Below, piece by piece: positions 45,082 through 55,107 of a stretch of 64,000 nt of DNA. The notes under the pieces were generated by a model, which did not search any database, had not been told where the DNA came from, and saw only the letters and a list, made by a program, of their open reading frames with translations. Where the stretch lies: NCBI GenBank assembly GCA_947499555.1, contig CANMOU010000001.1, positions 1,364,001-1,428,000 on the forward strand, written 5' to 3'. The stretch's first letter is position 1, and every line of letters begins with the position of its first letter. A program made the position numbers and the translations under genes. The DNA is from an uncultured Roseovarius sp. (lineage in GTDB: Bacteria; Pseudomonadota; Alphaproteobacteria; Rhodobacterales; Rhodobacteraceae).

Positions 45082-45385
45082 GCTATGCTCCTGGGGACTG
45101 CGGTGGTTTGGTATCGGTTAGAGCTGTCTAACCGTGCAGGATCAGCGGGGCAAGCGCGTGATCGGATATCTTCGAAACAGGCCCTTGCCAGAGCAGCGGA
45201 TCGGCTATTTCCAGAACATGGCAGGTGCCCTCTGCCATAGATAATGCGGACTGCAAGGGCCGCCCTCAAATCACGGCAGAATTGCCACTGGACCAGATCG
45301 CTGGCTGGCCTTGGTTGGTTGGTTGGAAAGGGCCGCGAATGCTCAAATCACCGGGAAGGGCAAATACCGCCGCCCTGCCCGGCCC

Positions 45386-46417
45386 TCATCCGGCCCGCTG
45401 CAGCAGCACCGCTTGCCGCATCTGCGCGCCCATCCAGCGGCCGGTGTCGATCATCCGGTTGGAAAAGCCCCATTCATTGTCGTACCAGCTGACCACCCGC
45501 ACAAACCCGTCACGAGTGACGCTTGTCTGCGCCGCGGCAAAGCAGGACGAGTGCGGATCATGGTTGAAATCCACCGACACAAGCGGCGCGTCCTCGTAGG
45601 CAAGAACACCCTTCAAAGCCCCATGCGCGGCCTCTTTGATCACCGCGTTGATCGCATCACGCGTAGCCGGGCGTTCGGGCGTAAAACTAAGATCCACCAA
45701 GGACACATTGGGCGTCGGCACGCGAAGCGCTGATCCCTCAAGCCGGCCTTCGAGCCTTGGCAACACTTCAGAAATGGCGCGCGCAGCGCCAGTCGAGGTC
45801 GGCACAATGGAAAGCGCCGCAGCTCGCGCACGGTAAAGATCGGAATGCGGTGCGTCCTGGCTATGCTGATCTCCGGTATAGGCATGGACCGTGGTCATAT
45901 ACCCCGTCTTGATGCCAAATGCCTCGTCCAGAACCATCGCGACCGGTGCCAGACAATTCGTCGTGCAAGACGCGTTCGAGACAATCAGGTCATCTGCTCG
46001 CAAATCCATATGGTTGACACCGTAGACCACGGTTCGGTCCGCCCCCTTGCCCGGCGCGGAAATGAGCACCCGACTCGCGCCGTTTTGCAGATGCCGTGCC
46101 GCCATGTCCCGAGCGGTGAAAAGGCCTGTGCACTCAAAAGCAATATCAACATCCTGCCAGGGCAGGTTTTCCGGCGCGCGTTCTGACGTTACGCGAATGC
46201 GCCGTCCACGCACATGCAGGCAATCGCCTTCCACCACGACCGTGTCTTTGAGACGACCGTGATTGCTGTCGTACCGAAGCAAATGAGCAAGGGTTTCAAT
46301 CGGGGCCAGATCATTGATCGCCACCACCTGGATGTCTTTTTGATTGCCTTCCAAAAGCGCGCGCAGCACGCCGCGTCCAATCCGGCCAAAGCCGTTGAGT
46401 CCGATTCTGGTTGCCAT
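45386..46417 (-). CDS. gap: Glyceraldehyde-3-phosphate dehydrogenase (type I)
   Basis: The start MATRIGLNGFGRIG at 46417 is supported by GGAGG 7 bases upstream, giving 343 residues. The NAD motif is NGFGRIGRGVLRA, the catalytic cysteine is in SNASCTTNCLAP with the partner histidine in TTVHAYTGDQ, and WYDNEWGFSNRM closes the domain. A perfect 18-bp LacI-type palindrome lies 32 bases upstream. It is the first of two GAPDH genes in the window. Confidence 0.95.
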   Translation of the reverse strand: MATRIGLNGFGRIGRGVLRALLEGNQKDIQVVAINDLAPIETLAHLLRYDSNHGRLKDTVVVEGDCLHVRGRRIRVTSERAPENLPWQDVDIAFECTGLFTARDMAARHLQNGASRVLISAPGKGADRTVVYGVNHMDLRADDLIVSNASCTTNCLAPVAMVLDEAFGIKTGYMTTVHAYTGDQHSQDAPHSDLYRARAAALSIVPTSTGAARAISEVLPRLEGRLEGSALRVPTPNVSLVDLSFTPERPATRDAINAVIKEAAHGALKGVLAYEDAPLVSVDFNHDPHSSCFAAAQTSVTRDGFVRVVSWYDNEWGFSNRMIDTGRWMGAQMRQAVLLQRAG

Positions 46418-46448
46418 GTGGGCGCCTCCGGTATCCCAGTTCAAGGTT

Positions 46449-46466
46449 TATGTTAGCGCTAACATA
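46449..46466. promoter_or_regulatory. LacI-type operator upstream of gap
   Basis: TATGTTAGC/GCTAACATA forms a perfect 18-bp palindrome with the central CG typical of LacI-family sites. It lies just upstream of the gap start. Alphaproteobacterial LacI-type central-carbon regulators use sites of this kind; the specific regulator is not encoded here. Confidence 0.7.
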
Positions 46467-46529
46467 TTTTGATGCAACCTGCCAAGTCACTTTTGCCCCT
46501 AAGGTCATTTAATAAATTAATTCAGATAT

Positions 46530-48803
46530 TTAAGAACATTTGGAATGACCGCAGCTGCCACAAGTCATGCACCCTTCGACCTTGCGCATGTCAAAACTGC
46601 CGCAAGCCGGGCAAGACGCGCCGCGCGGTCCGCCGTGATTGACCACCTGTGCTTGCGGGTCTTCCTTCAGTCCAAGCCCCTCGCCTTCGAGGAAGCCGAT
46701 ATTGATCATGTGGTTTTCCAGAACCCCGCCAATTGCGGCCAGGATCGACGGAATATATTTCCCGTTCATCCACGCCCCACCACGCGGGTCAAACACAGCC
46801 TTCAACTCCTCGACCACGAAGGACACATCGCCGCCGCGCCGGAACACCGCCGAGATCATCCGCGTCAGTGCCACGGTCCAGGCGTAATGTTCCATGTTCT
46901 TGGAGTTGATGAACACCTCAAAGGGCCGACGCCGCCCATTCAGAATGATGTCATTGACCGTCACATAGATGGCGTGATTGCTGTCAGGCCATTTGAGCTT
47001 GTAGGTATGCCCCTCCAACTCCTGCGGGCGATCCAGCGGATCGGACATGTAGACGACCTCACCACCCTCCATTGGCGCCCCGTCTTCTCCCGGCACCTTA
47101 TCCTCGGCCTCCGACACACTCAAAACCGACCCGGTCACGTCATTTGGACGGTAGGTCGTGCAGCCCTTACAACCCAGATCCCACGCCTGCATATAGACAT
47201 CCTTGAACGCCTCGAAAGAGATGTCGGCCGGCACATTGATCGTCTTGGAAATACTGGAATCAATCCATTTCTGCGCCGCCGCCTGCATCTTCACATGCGC
47301 CTCCGGCTCAAGCGTCTGCGCATTGACGAAATAGTCCGGCAGCTCCGCCTCGCCAAACGTCTCGCGCCACATCTGTACGGCGTAATCGACCACCTCTTCT
47401 TCGGTTCGGCTTCCGTCTTTCTGCAGCACCTTGCGCGTGTAGGAATAGGCAAAGACCGGCTCGATCCCCGAACTCACATTGCCCGCATAAAGGCTGATCG
47501 TTCCAGTGGGCGCGATGGATGTCAAAAGCGCATTGCGAATGCCATGTTCCTTGACGGCCTCGCGCACATCGGCGTCCATCGCCTGCATCGTGCCACTGGC
47601 AAGGAATGAATCGGCCTCAAAAAGAGGAAACGCCCCCTTCTCTTTGGCAAGCTCCACCGAGGCCAGATAAGACGCCCGTGCAATCGCCTTGAGCCAGGCT
47701 TCTGTCTGTTCTGCAGCCTCATCCGAGCCATACCGCAGCCCGCACATCAGCAAAGCATCGGCCAGCCCCGTGACCCCAAGCCCGATCCGCCGCTTGGCCT
47801 GCGCCTCGGCGCGTTGCTCGGGCAGCGGAAAGTTCGACGCATCGACAACATTGTCCATCATCCGGATGGCCGTGCTCACAAGCCTTGAGAGTGCCGCCTC
47901 ATCAATAGATGCGCTTGCATCAAAGGGCTGTTCCACCAACCGCGCCAGATTCACAGATCCCAACAAACAGGCCCCATAGGGCGGCAAAGGCTGTTCGCCA
48001 CAGGGATTGGTCGCCGCAATGGTTTCTGCATAGTGCAGATTGTTCGCCGCATTGATCCGGTCGATGAAAATTACCCCCGGCTCGGCAAAATCATAGGTGG
48101 CCTGCATGATCCTGTTCCACAGGTCACGCGCCTGCACGGTGCGGTAGACCTTGCCTCCAAAAACAAGCTCCCACGGACCGTCCGCCTTCACCGCATCCAT
48201 GAACGGATCGGTGACCAACACCGAAAGGTTGAACATCCGAAGCCGCGCCGGATCGGATTTCACCGCGATGAACTCTTCCACATCCGGGTGATCACAGCGC
48301 ATCGTGGCCATCATCGCACCCCGGCGGCTGCCCGCGCTCATGATTGTGCGGCACATCGCGTCCCAGACATCCATGAAGCTGAGCGGCCCGCTGGCATCCG
48401 CGCCCACGCCCTTGACCTCGGCCCCCTTGGGCCGCAGCGTCGAGAAGTCATAGCCAATGCCCCCGCCCTGCTGCATGGTCAGTGCCGCCTCGCGCAGCGC
48501 ATTGAAAATCCCGTTCATGTCATCGGGGATCGTGCCCATGACAAAACAATTGAAAAGCGTTACCGCGCGGCCTGTGCCCGCACCGGCCGTGATCCGGCCT
48601 GCAGGCAAATACTTGAAATCCTCCAAAGCCGCATAAAACCGGTCTTCCCAGACATCCGGTTCCGCCTCCACCGAGGCCAGGGACCGCGCTATGCGCCGCC
48701 ACGTGTCCTCCACCGTGCCGTCTACGGCAGTGCCATCCGCCTGCTTGAAGCGATACTTCATATCCCAGATGGACTCTGCAATCGGGGCGGCGAATCGAGT
48801 CAT
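46530..48803 (-). CDS. nrdJ: Adenosylcobalamin-dependent ribonucleotide reductase (class II)
   Basis: It reduces ribonucleotides with a B12-derived radical. The start MTRFAAPI is chosen, giving 757 residues; upstream residues of the longer frame lack similarity and overlap the operator sites. Motifs: LFNCFVMGTIPDD with one redox cysteine, GGGIGYDFSTLRPKGAEV, NPCGEQPLPPYGACLLGSVN with the catalytic Cys and Glu, and the C-terminal zinc ribbon CPACGS...CMTCGSCGHSKC. Two NrdR-like boxes lie upstream. Confidence 0.95.
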   Translation of the reverse strand: MTRFAAPIAESIWDMKYRFKQADGTAVDGTVEDTWRRIARSLASVEAEPDVWEDRFYAALEDFKYLPAGRITAGAGTGRAVTLFNCFVMGTIPDDMNGIFNALREAALTMQQGGGIGYDFSTLRPKGAEVKGVGADASGPLSFMDVWDAMCRTIMSAGSRRGAMMATMRCDHPDVEEFIAVKSDPARLRMFNLSVLVTDPFMDAVKADGPWELVFGGKVYRTVQARDLWNRIMQATYDFAEPGVIFIDRINAANNLHYAETIAATNPCGEQPLPPYGACLLGSVNLARLVEQPFDASASIDEAALSRLVSTAIRMMDNVVDASNFPLPEQRAEAQAKRRIGLGVTGLADALLMCGLRYGSDEAAEQTEAWLKAIARASYLASVELAKEKGAFPLFEADSFLASGTMQAMDADVREAVKEHGIRNALLTSIAPTGTISLYAGNVSSGIEPVFAYSYTRKVLQKDGSRTEEEVVDYAVQMWRETFGEAELPDYFVNAQTLEPEAHVKMQAAAQKWIDSSISKTINVPADISFEAFKDVYMQAWDLGCKGCTTYRPNDVTGSVLSVSEAEDKVPGEDGAPMEGGEVVYMSDPLDRPQELEGHTYKLKWPDSNHAIYVTVNDIILNGRRRPFEVFINSKNMEHYAWTVALTRMISAVFRRGGDVSFVVEELKAVFDPRGGAWMNGKYIPSILAAIGGVLENHMINIGFLEGEGLGLKEDPQAQVVNHGGPRGASCPACGSFDMRKVEGCMTCGSCGHSKCS

Positions 48804-48806
48804 GAA

Positions 48807-48853
48807 CCACAATCCATTGTATAAATGAAGGGAATAAACACTACATCTAGCGC
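48807..48853. promoter_or_regulatory. Pair of NrdR-like boxes before nrdJ
   Basis: ACACTACATCTAGCGC at 48838-48853 and a box around CAATCCATTG (48810-48819) are each near-palindromic. Their centres are 31 bases apart, about three helical turns, the spacing usual for NrdR box pairs. They sit directly upstream of the nrdJ start. Confidence 0.55.
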
Positions 48854-49045
48854 TCATCCAAGTCAAGCGGCTTCTTTCTTGTCCAAAATACCCAATTCCA
48901 CCCGGAGACGCCACTCACCACGTCAAAAACCAGGCATTTTCCTCGGCACTGTGACCGGCTCCCTGACAGCGCAGGTCACCGAGCGACGTGTATCCGGACA
49001 AGACATATTGCTCCTTCTGCACGTGTAGCCCAAAGTCGCCCTGTC

Positions 49046-50008
49046 ATGCATCAACCCGTCACATCAGACCGGATATCTCTTGGTATCCTCATCATCCTCG
49101 GCTCGGTGGCGGTGTTGGCACTTGGCGATGCACTGATCAAACTGATCAGCGGCGCCTTTTCTCTCTGGCAGATCTTCGCGTTGCGCTCGGTCTTTGCCCT
49201 GCCCTGCTTCTTTGCGATCGCCATCCTGGCTCAGCGGCGCCTCAAGCCCCGAAACGCCGGTTGGGTCGGCCTACGGACCGTCCTGCTCGTCACCGGCTGG
49301 ATCGCGTATTACGGCGCGTTGCCCTGGCTTGATCTCGGCACGGCGGCCGTGGCCGTCTACACCAACCCGATCTTTACCGCGCTGATCACTGCCGCCGTAC
49401 TCAGAGACCGGGTCATGCCGCTGCAATGGCTTGGCATCCTCATCGGCTTTGTCGGCATCGTGGTCATCCTGCGCCCGACCGACGCCCAGTTCTCGTGGGC
49501 CCTGCTCGGACCACTTGCTGGCGCGCTGCTCTATTCCATGGCCATGATCCTGACGCGCGCCAAATGCCAGAACGAGGATTTTGTCAGCCTGGCCTTCGTC
49601 CTGCATCTGGGCTTCATCAGCACAGGGGTCATCGGCCTTGCCGTCACCACGATGCTGGCGCTCCCCGCGCCTATGGCCGAGGCCAACCCGTTCCTGACCA
49701 CACCCTGGGTCAGCTTGGCATCTTCCGACTGGGCGCTCATGGCGTTCCTTGGGCTTCTCGCCACGGGCTTTACCATCGGTGTCGCACGCGCCTATCAGAT
49801 CGCCCCGCCCCATATCGTCGCCACCTTCGACTACGCCTATGTCGGGTTTGCCATCCTCTGGGGTCTGGTCTTCTTCGCTGAGATACCAGACACGACCGCC
49901 CGCATCGGCATGGCTCTGATCATCATCGCCGGGCTTGTGGTGGCCCTTGGCGCACCGCGCGCCCGATCCGTCCCACCTGCGACGCAACGCCAGCCTGACG
50001 GTGGTTGA
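49046..50008 (+). CDS. EamA family membrane transporter
   Basis: A 320-residue protein with ten hydrophobic helices in two EamA repeats (DALIKLISGAFSLWQIFALR; AAVAVYTNPIFTALITAAVL; RAYQIAPPHIVATFDYAYVG). The group resembles riboflavin/nucleoside-sugar-type exporters of the DMT superfamily. Substrate unknown. It is divergent from nrdJ. Confidence 0.9.
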   Translation: MHQPVTSDRISLGILIILGSVAVLALGDALIKLISGAFSLWQIFALRSVFALPCFFAIAILAQRRLKPRNAGWVGLRTVLLVTGWIAYYGALPWLDLGTAAVAVYTNPIFTALITAAVLRDRVMPLQWLGILIGFVGIVVILRPTDAQFSWALLGPLAGALLYSMAMILTRAKCQNEDFVSLAFVLHLGFISTGVIGLAVTTMLALPAPMAEANPFLTTPWVSLASSDWALMAFLGLLATGFTIGVARAYQIAPPHIVATFDYAYVGFAILWGLVFFAEIPDTTARIGMALIIIAGLVVALGAPRARSVPPATQRQPDGG

Positions 50009-50058
50009 AACTCGTCACGCCTGCCATAGAATGTACTTTATCGACGTGGGGGCGTTTC

Positions 50059-50493
50059 ATGGCCAAAGCCAAGCTGCATCTGATCAAACTCAGCGTAGGC
50101 TCTGAATCCTACGAAAGCCTCTCGGCGTGGCAAGCCCAGCCAGAGGCGCAAGGCCCCGATGGCATGCCCCGTCATGTCACCCGCATGTGGCCCCGACGCG
50201 AGGCCGAACTCTTGGAGGGCGGCTCGATCTACTGGGTTGTCCAGGGCCTCGTGCAATGTCGTCAGCGCATCTTGCGGTTTGACGAAGTGACCCGCGCCGA
50301 TGGCATTCGCCGCTGCGGCATCGTGCTTGATCCCGAACTCATCCGGACATCGACCGCCCCCAAGCGCCCGTTTCAGGGATGGCGCTATCTTGAACCTTCC
50401 GACGCCCCGGTTGACCTTCCCAAAGCACGGCAAAACGAAGATACTTTGCCTGCCGATCTCTCCGCGGCCTTGTCCGATATCGGCGTGCTTTAG
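50059..50493 (+). CDS. DUF1489 family protein
   Basis: A 144-residue protein from MAKAKLHLIKLSVGSES; the longer frame is a fusion to non-coding sequence. Landmarks are TRMWPRREAELLEGGSIYWV, QRILRFDEV and KRPFQGWRYL. It is a conserved alphaproteobacterial family of unknown function. Confidence 0.87.
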   Translation: MAKAKLHLIKLSVGSESYESLSAWQAQPEAQGPDGMPRHVTRMWPRREAELLEGGSIYWVVQGLVQCRQRILRFDEVTRADGIRRCGIVLDPELIRTSTAPKRPFQGWRYLEPSDAPVDLPKARQNEDTLPADLSAALSDIGVL

Positions 50494-50774
50494 AAAAACC
50501 GTCAGGCTGATCAACATCTCGCGCACGGTGCGCTCAAGCCCGCGTGAACCGGTTGAAGCAAAGCGCAAGACCAACAAAACATGACCCTCTTGGCGTTCCA
50601 GACGGTCGTGCAGACATGCGCGCCTCACCCCTTTCACAGACCGCGCACAACCCTTCACCGGCTGTTGATCAGACATGATCGCCCCGTCACTTGCGGAAGC
50701 TGCATGGCACGCTGATATCGGTCGCACGGCACAGCCACACCCAATCAACGGACAGATGAAAAAGGATCCCCGTT

Positions 50775-51485
50775 ATGAAACTCAAAGCCCATCTGCTCGC
50801 CAGCGCACTCCTCATCAGCGCAGCGCCCGCCTTCGCCCAGTCCGCAAACAATGAAGTGGGCGCCTTGTCCTTTGGATCCTCCAGTGCAGGGCTTGGATCT
50901 GTCGCCACCGAAGACGCGCTGTCCTTCCCAAACGCCAACAATAGCGCCAAAGCCAGCCCGCGACTGTCCTTCGCCGGCAACCAGAACACTGTATCCCGCA
51001 ATGCAGGCGGCGGGCTCGGTACGGGCCGTGACTGGACCGGCTTCTATGTCGGCGGCCAGGTCGGCTACGCAAGTGTCGACACAAGCCTTGCTGGCAATGA
51101 TGAGGACATCATCGGCGGTATCATCGCAGGATATGATTTTGATCTCGGCAACGTCGTTGTGGGTGGCGGGCTCGACTATGACTTCGCCGATATCAGCCTG
51201 GCTGGCGGTGTCGCAGACCTTGAAAATGTCTTCCGCGTCCGGGGCCGTGTTGGCTACAAGATCGGCGATGGCCTGATCTATGCCGCCGGTGGCTATGCGC
51301 TGGCCGACACCGATACGCTCGGCAGCGATGACGGGTATTTCATCGGCGCGGGCTACGAGCATTTCGTGACACAGAACTTCACCCTGGGCGGCGAAGTCCT
51401 CTACCACGATTTCGGCAGCTTCAATTCAACGGGCGTCAATGTCGACGCCACAACCGTTCAAATCCGCGGAACTTTCCGCTTCTAA
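50775..51485 (+). CDS. Outer-membrane beta-barrel protein
   Basis: A 236-residue protein with a signal peptide (cleavage after AFA, residue 21), then a low-complexity stretch of about 60 residues. The barrel starts around DWTGFYVGGQVGYASVDTS, with alternating strands and a terminal aromatic RGTFRF, the outer-membrane targeting signature. This is the OmpA-like 8-strand barrel type common in rhizobia and roseobacters. Divergent spacing suggests its own promoter. Confidence 0.88.
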   Translation: MKLKAHLLASALLISAAPAFAQSANNEVGALSFGSSSAGLGSVATEDALSFPNANNSAKASPRLSFAGNQNTVSRNAGGGLGTGRDWTGFYVGGQVGYASVDTSLAGNDEDIIGGIIAGYDFDLGNVVVGGGLDYDFADISLAGGVADLENVFRVRGRVGYKIGDGLIYAAGGYALADTDTLGSDDGYFIGAGYEHFVTQNFTLGGEVLYHDFGSFNSTGVNVDATTVQIRGTFRF

Positions 51486-51570
51486 CCAGTTGTCCCAACC
51501 CGCCTTTTCCGGCGGGGCTCAAGGGGCGGGTGCCGACGTTTCCCCTCTTTCGATCGGTGCTCGCCCCGTC

Positions 51571-53160
51571 CTAATCCCGGCTTCGCAAGGCTGTGGATTG
51601 CACCACCAGAACCACGAGCAACGGGACCGCGACCAGAATGACCGTCACCGTGATCAAAAGCAGCCCAAGCTGGGAATAATCCGCCGCAGTCAACAGCGTA
51701 TCGCCGTCCCGCACATCGCGCGTGATTGTGTAAATCTCATTGAGGTACTTCGTGCCCAGCGTTGAGGCCGACAGCGCCAGGTTGGTAAAGGATGCCATCA
51801 CCGCAAAGAACGTCGCCTTGAGCTCCCTTGGTGCGTTCCGTGCGATCCAGGCGAGCATCGGGATCATCGCCACCTGTCCCAACGGACTTTCCAGGGCGGT
51901 ATCAAAAATCGCGATAAACCGTGCATCGACAATCCCGCCTGTAGCCGCGGCGGTCCAGTTCTGAATCCCGTAGTAAAGCCCAATATTTGGTAAGGTCAGC
52001 AAACCGCCCAGAAGGCTGAGAAGCACGACAATCCAGACGATTGAGCGTTTCGCCATCACCGGGCGAAGCAGCACGATAACCGCCAAGGTCACCGCCGCCG
52101 TGATCAGCGACAAGACCGACTGAAATTGCTGGTCAAACCCAAGTACATCGATCTCAAACCACTTCTGGCCATCACCCGGTCCCGGTGTTGCGCGGAAAAA
52201 GAAGATGATGATCGCCGTACCAATCAGCGTACGCGCCTGCGCGGGCTCGAGCACGCCCACAAGCTGCCGCATCAGAAACGCCACGATCGCCATTGAGCCG
52301 ACAAAGATGATTTCTTGCCCATAGGGCACCTGCCCCAAACCGATGGCAAGCGACAGCACGACAAAGGCCCCACCACCAATGAAATACCACCAGTTGGGCG
52401 TGGTCTTGGCGTCGATCATCGCACCGTCGTCCATCTCGCCCGACCGTTTCAAAAGACCCGCGAGGATCACTCCGCTGACGGAAATCACCGGGATCAGCAA
52501 TGCCGTAAGATAAACCTTTGCGTAGACCGCGCCCTTTTCCGCCTGCGGGAGGTCTTCGACACCGGCAAACATCGCGATGTTCAGCAGTGCCACCGCCACT
52601 GTCCCACCGATCAGGGCAAAGCGGCCAAGGGCCTGCATGGTCGTGTGCATGGCCTTGCTGTCGTTCTCGGAAATAGGTGCCCCGCTTTCATCGCTAAGCG
52701 GCACCGCCTCGACCGACATCGCATCGGCCACCGCGTCCTGCAGTACAAGCCCGCAAGGGGCGAGAAGGAAGCTCAGGATATACCACGATGATACCGGCAT
52801 AATCGCTTCCATCATCGCCGTTTCTGTCAGCACCAGATACATGATCCCGACACTGACCGCGACGCATCCCGCCCCCAGCCAGATCAAGAGCCACTTCCAC
52901 CGCCAGATCAGGTCAACCAGATGCCCCAACGGCATCTTGAGCGCCCAGGGAAGCCCCGCCCAGAACGCGAGACTCGCGATGTAGGCCGCTGAAAAATCGA
53001 GATATTCCTTAACGAAGAACGTGCCAACGATCAACGTGAGGCCGGAACATCCCGCCGCGAAATAGACCATGAGCGGTGGCAGGAAAGAGATCCGCATCTG
53101 GCGGATCAGGTCAACAAAAACGGCGTCAAAGAACCTCGAGATCCGTCCGGCTGCCTGCAT
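51571..53160 (-). CDS. Major-facilitator-type transporter (BT1/folate-biopterin-like)
   Basis: A 529-residue membrane protein with about twelve hydrophobic segments. It shows the features of the BT1 group (LPWALKMPLGHLVDLIWRWK; LLAPCGLVLQDAVADAMSVE), known for folate/biopterin transport in other lineages. The substrate here is unknown. It starts 44 bases downstream of arsC in the same direction and may be its operon partner. Confidence 0.8.
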   Translation of the reverse strand: MQAAGRISRFFDAVFVDLIRQMRISFLPPLMVYFAAGCSGLTLIVGTFFVKEYLDFSAAYIASLAFWAGLPWALKMPLGHLVDLIWRWKWLLIWLGAGCVAVSVGIMYLVLTETAMMEAIMPVSSWYILSFLLAPCGLVLQDAVADAMSVEAVPLSDESGAPISENDSKAMHTTMQALGRFALIGGTVAVALLNIAMFAGVEDLPQAEKGAVYAKVYLTALLIPVISVSGVILAGLLKRSGEMDDGAMIDAKTTPNWWYFIGGGAFVVLSLAIGLGQVPYGQEIIFVGSMAIVAFLMRQLVGVLEPAQARTLIGTAIIIFFFRATPGPGDGQKWFEIDVLGFDQQFQSVLSLITAAVTLAVIVLLRPVMAKRSIVWIVVLLSLLGGLLTLPNIGLYYGIQNWTAAATGGIVDARFIAIFDTALESPLGQVAMIPMLAWIARNAPRELKATFFAVMASFTNLALSASTLGTKYLNEIYTITRDVRDGDTLLTAADYSQLGLLLITVTVILVAVPLLVVLVVQSTALRSRD

Positions 53161-53204
53161 GCACCTCTTCCCTTCGTGTTCCTGTCGCGAAACTTAATTG
53201 AAGC

Positions 53205-53549
53205 TCAGAGAATGTCGAGTACCGCCTCGGGTGGTCGGCCGATCGCAGCCTTGCCACCCGAGAACACCACGGGGCGTTCGATCAGGATTGGATGTGCCGC
53301 CATTGCGGCGATCAGCTTGGCCTCATCATGTTCCTTGGCCAAGCCCAGTTCTTTGAACACCGCCTCGCCTCGGCGCAACAGTTTCGCAGCAGGCAAATCG
53401 AGAGCTTTGAGCGCGGTCGTGATGTCTGCCTCACCAGGCGGGTCCTGGAGGTAAAGCCGTATCTCAACCTCTCCACGTTCCTGCAAAAGCGCGAGGGTCT
53501 GGCGCGATTTCGAACATCTCGGGTTGTGCCAAATCCGGGTCACAGCCAT
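53205..53549 (-). CDS. ArsC family reductase (arsenate reductase-like)
   Basis: A 114-residue thioredoxin-fold protein with the catalytic cysteine Cys12 in [12 protein letters not shown] and the conserved Arg in [16 protein letters not shown]. It resembles glutaredoxin-linked arsenate reductase; no arsenite pump or arsR is near, so arsenic specificity is not certain. It overlaps the pyrD stop by 10 bases. Confidence 0.88.
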   Translation of the reverse strand: MAVTRIWHNPRCSKSRQTLALLQERGEVEIRLYLQDPPGEADITTALKALDLPAAKLLRRGEAVFKELGLAKEHDEAKLIAAMAAHPILIERPVVFSGGKAAIGRPPEAVLDIL

Positions 53550-54598
53550 TGATCTCTTCCTTTCCCCACGGCCTCTGCAACGCTGGAATACCCCTGCTCG
53601 TCAAGCAATCGGTCCAGATCTTTGGCGATCCGGGCAACAAGCCCTAGCCCCTCATAGACAAGCGCCGAGTAAAGCTGCACTGCGCTTGCGCCGGCGAGGA
53701 TCTTTTGAAACGCCTGCTCTGCTGAAGAAATACCCCCGACACCGATCAGGGGCATTTTACCATCGGTCAGCTGCGACAGCCGCGCCAGCACCTGTGTTGC
53801 GCGCTCAAAAAGCGGCGCGCCCGAAAGGCCGCCGGCCTCCTGCGCATAAGCACTTTTCAGGCCGTCGCGCGAAAGCGTCGTGTTGGTTGCGATGAAGGCG
53901 TCCACATTCGCCTTCTGCGCCACCTCTGCAACCTCGGTCAGTTCTTCGTCCAACAAATCCGGTGCGATCTTGAGAAAAACCGGAATCGGGCGCTCAAGCT
54001 CGTCCCGCACAGCCATCACGCCTTGCAAAAGCGCCCGCAACGCCGCGCCGCCCTGCAGGTCACGTAGTTTTTCAGTATTGGGGCTGGAAACATTGACGGT
54101 CGCGAAATCAAGATAGGCACCACATGCCGCGAGCACGCGCGCAAAATCATCGGCCCTGTCAGCGCTGTCTTTGTTGGCCCCAAGGTTAAGCCCGATCACG
54201 GTGCCCTTCGGTCGGCGCGCAAGTCTGACCGCAGCCGCCTCCATCCCTTCGTTGTTGAAACCGAAGCGATTGATCACGCCGCGGTCCTCGCTCAACCGGA
54301 AAAGACGTGGCCGGGGGTTGCCCGGTTGCGGGCGCGGGGTGATGGCACCAACTTCAAGAAATCCGAAACCCGCGCGAGACAAAGGTCCAAGAGCCATGGC
54401 GTTCTTGTCAAATCCGGCGGCAAGACCCACCGGGTTTGGAAGCGAAAGACCTGCAAGCTTGGTCCGCAATCGGGACGACGTGATCTCGCCCGGCAAGGGC
54501 GCAAGACCTGACCGCAGCGCCCACAGGGCCACACCGTGCGCGCGCTCGGGTTCCAGCCGGTGCAGAAGGCCCAGTCCGATCCGATCTCGGAGGTTCAT
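53540..54598 (-). CDS. pyrD: Dihydroorotate dehydrogenase (quinone-linked, class 2)
   Basis: A 352-residue membrane-associated FMN enzyme of pyrimidine synthesis. N-terminal amphipathic part; [13 protein letters not shown], the active-site serine region [26 protein letters not shown], and [12 protein letters not shown] for FMN binding. Class 2 is shown by the N-terminal membrane helix and these motifs. It overlaps the DUF952 gene by 4 bases and arsC by 10. Confidence 0.96.
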   Translation of the reverse strand: MNLRDRIGLGLLHRLEPERAHGVALWALRSGLAPLPGEITSSRLRTKLAGLSLPNPVGLAAGFDKNAMALGPLSRAGFGFLEVGAITPRPQPGNPRPRLFRLSEDRGVINRFGFNNEGMEAAAVRLARRPKGTVIGLNLGANKDSADRADDFARVLAACGAYLDFATVNVSSPNTEKLRDLQGGAALRALLQGVMAVRDELERPIPVFLKIAPDLLDEELTEVAEVAQKANVDAFIATNTTLSRDGLKSAYAQEAGGLSGAPLFERATQVLARLSQLTDGKMPLIGVGGISSAEQAFQKILAGASAVQLYSALVYEGLGLVARIAKDLDRLLDEQGYSSVAEAVGKGRDQWL

Positions 54599-54933
54599 AC
54601 CATCTGTTCCGGGAATTGATGGACGCCATTCTCAAGCGAAAGCGGCAAGGCCCAAATGACAGCTTCGAGCTGTAAAAGCCCGTAAAGATGCGGAAATAGC
54701 GCGCCGCCGCGTGACGGCTCCCATTTGAGAGCATCGCCCAGATCATCGGTCTCTATCGCGAGAAGCATCAGGTCCTCTTCCCGCGCAAAATGCTTGGCCG
54801 CCGTCTCGGGTGCCTGCTCAGCGGTTGAAAAATGAATGTAGCCATCTGCAAGATCGACAGGTGCCCCTCTGGTCTGCCCCTTCTGGCAGAGCATCTCCCA
54901 TTCCTCTTGGCGGAAAATCTTGTAGATCAGCAT
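54595..54933 (-). CDS. DUF952 family protein
   Basis: A 112-residue protein from [15 protein letters not shown]; longer starts run through the divergent promoter region. Landmarks are [22 protein letters not shown] and [10 protein letters not shown], which mark this small family of unknown function. Its stop overlaps the pyrD start, so it heads the pyrD-arsC-transporter unit. Confidence 0.85.
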   Translation of the reverse strand: MLIYKIFRQEEWEMLCQKGQTRGAPVDLADGYIHFSTAEQAPETAAKHFAREEDLMLLAIETDDLGDALKWEPSRGGALFPHLYGLLQLEAVIWALPLSLENGVHQFPEQMV

Positions 54934-55107
54934 AGCTCGGTCATGCCCCGGCGGGCGGAGCCGGTCAAGCGCTTTGCGAACGGCAGAAGTTAACACAACC
55001 TCAACAAGTTCCGCACTGCAGCGTTTCGCGCGCGAAACATTTGCCTTGCCCTTGCATTTCAGCGCCACATCCGGCCTATGTTTGGCCATGTCAAACGGAA
55101 GTCCCGC

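Noticed and set aside
45082-45385. Additional tRNA or ncRNA between surE and gap
   Set aside because: TCGGTTAGAGCTGTCTAACCG-like pairing is short and no cloverleaf or T-loop could be built.
53205-53549. Arsenic-resistance locus
   Set aside because: Only an ArsC-family gene is present. Its neighbours are pyrD, DUF952 and a BT1-type transporter, with no arsR or arsenite pump.
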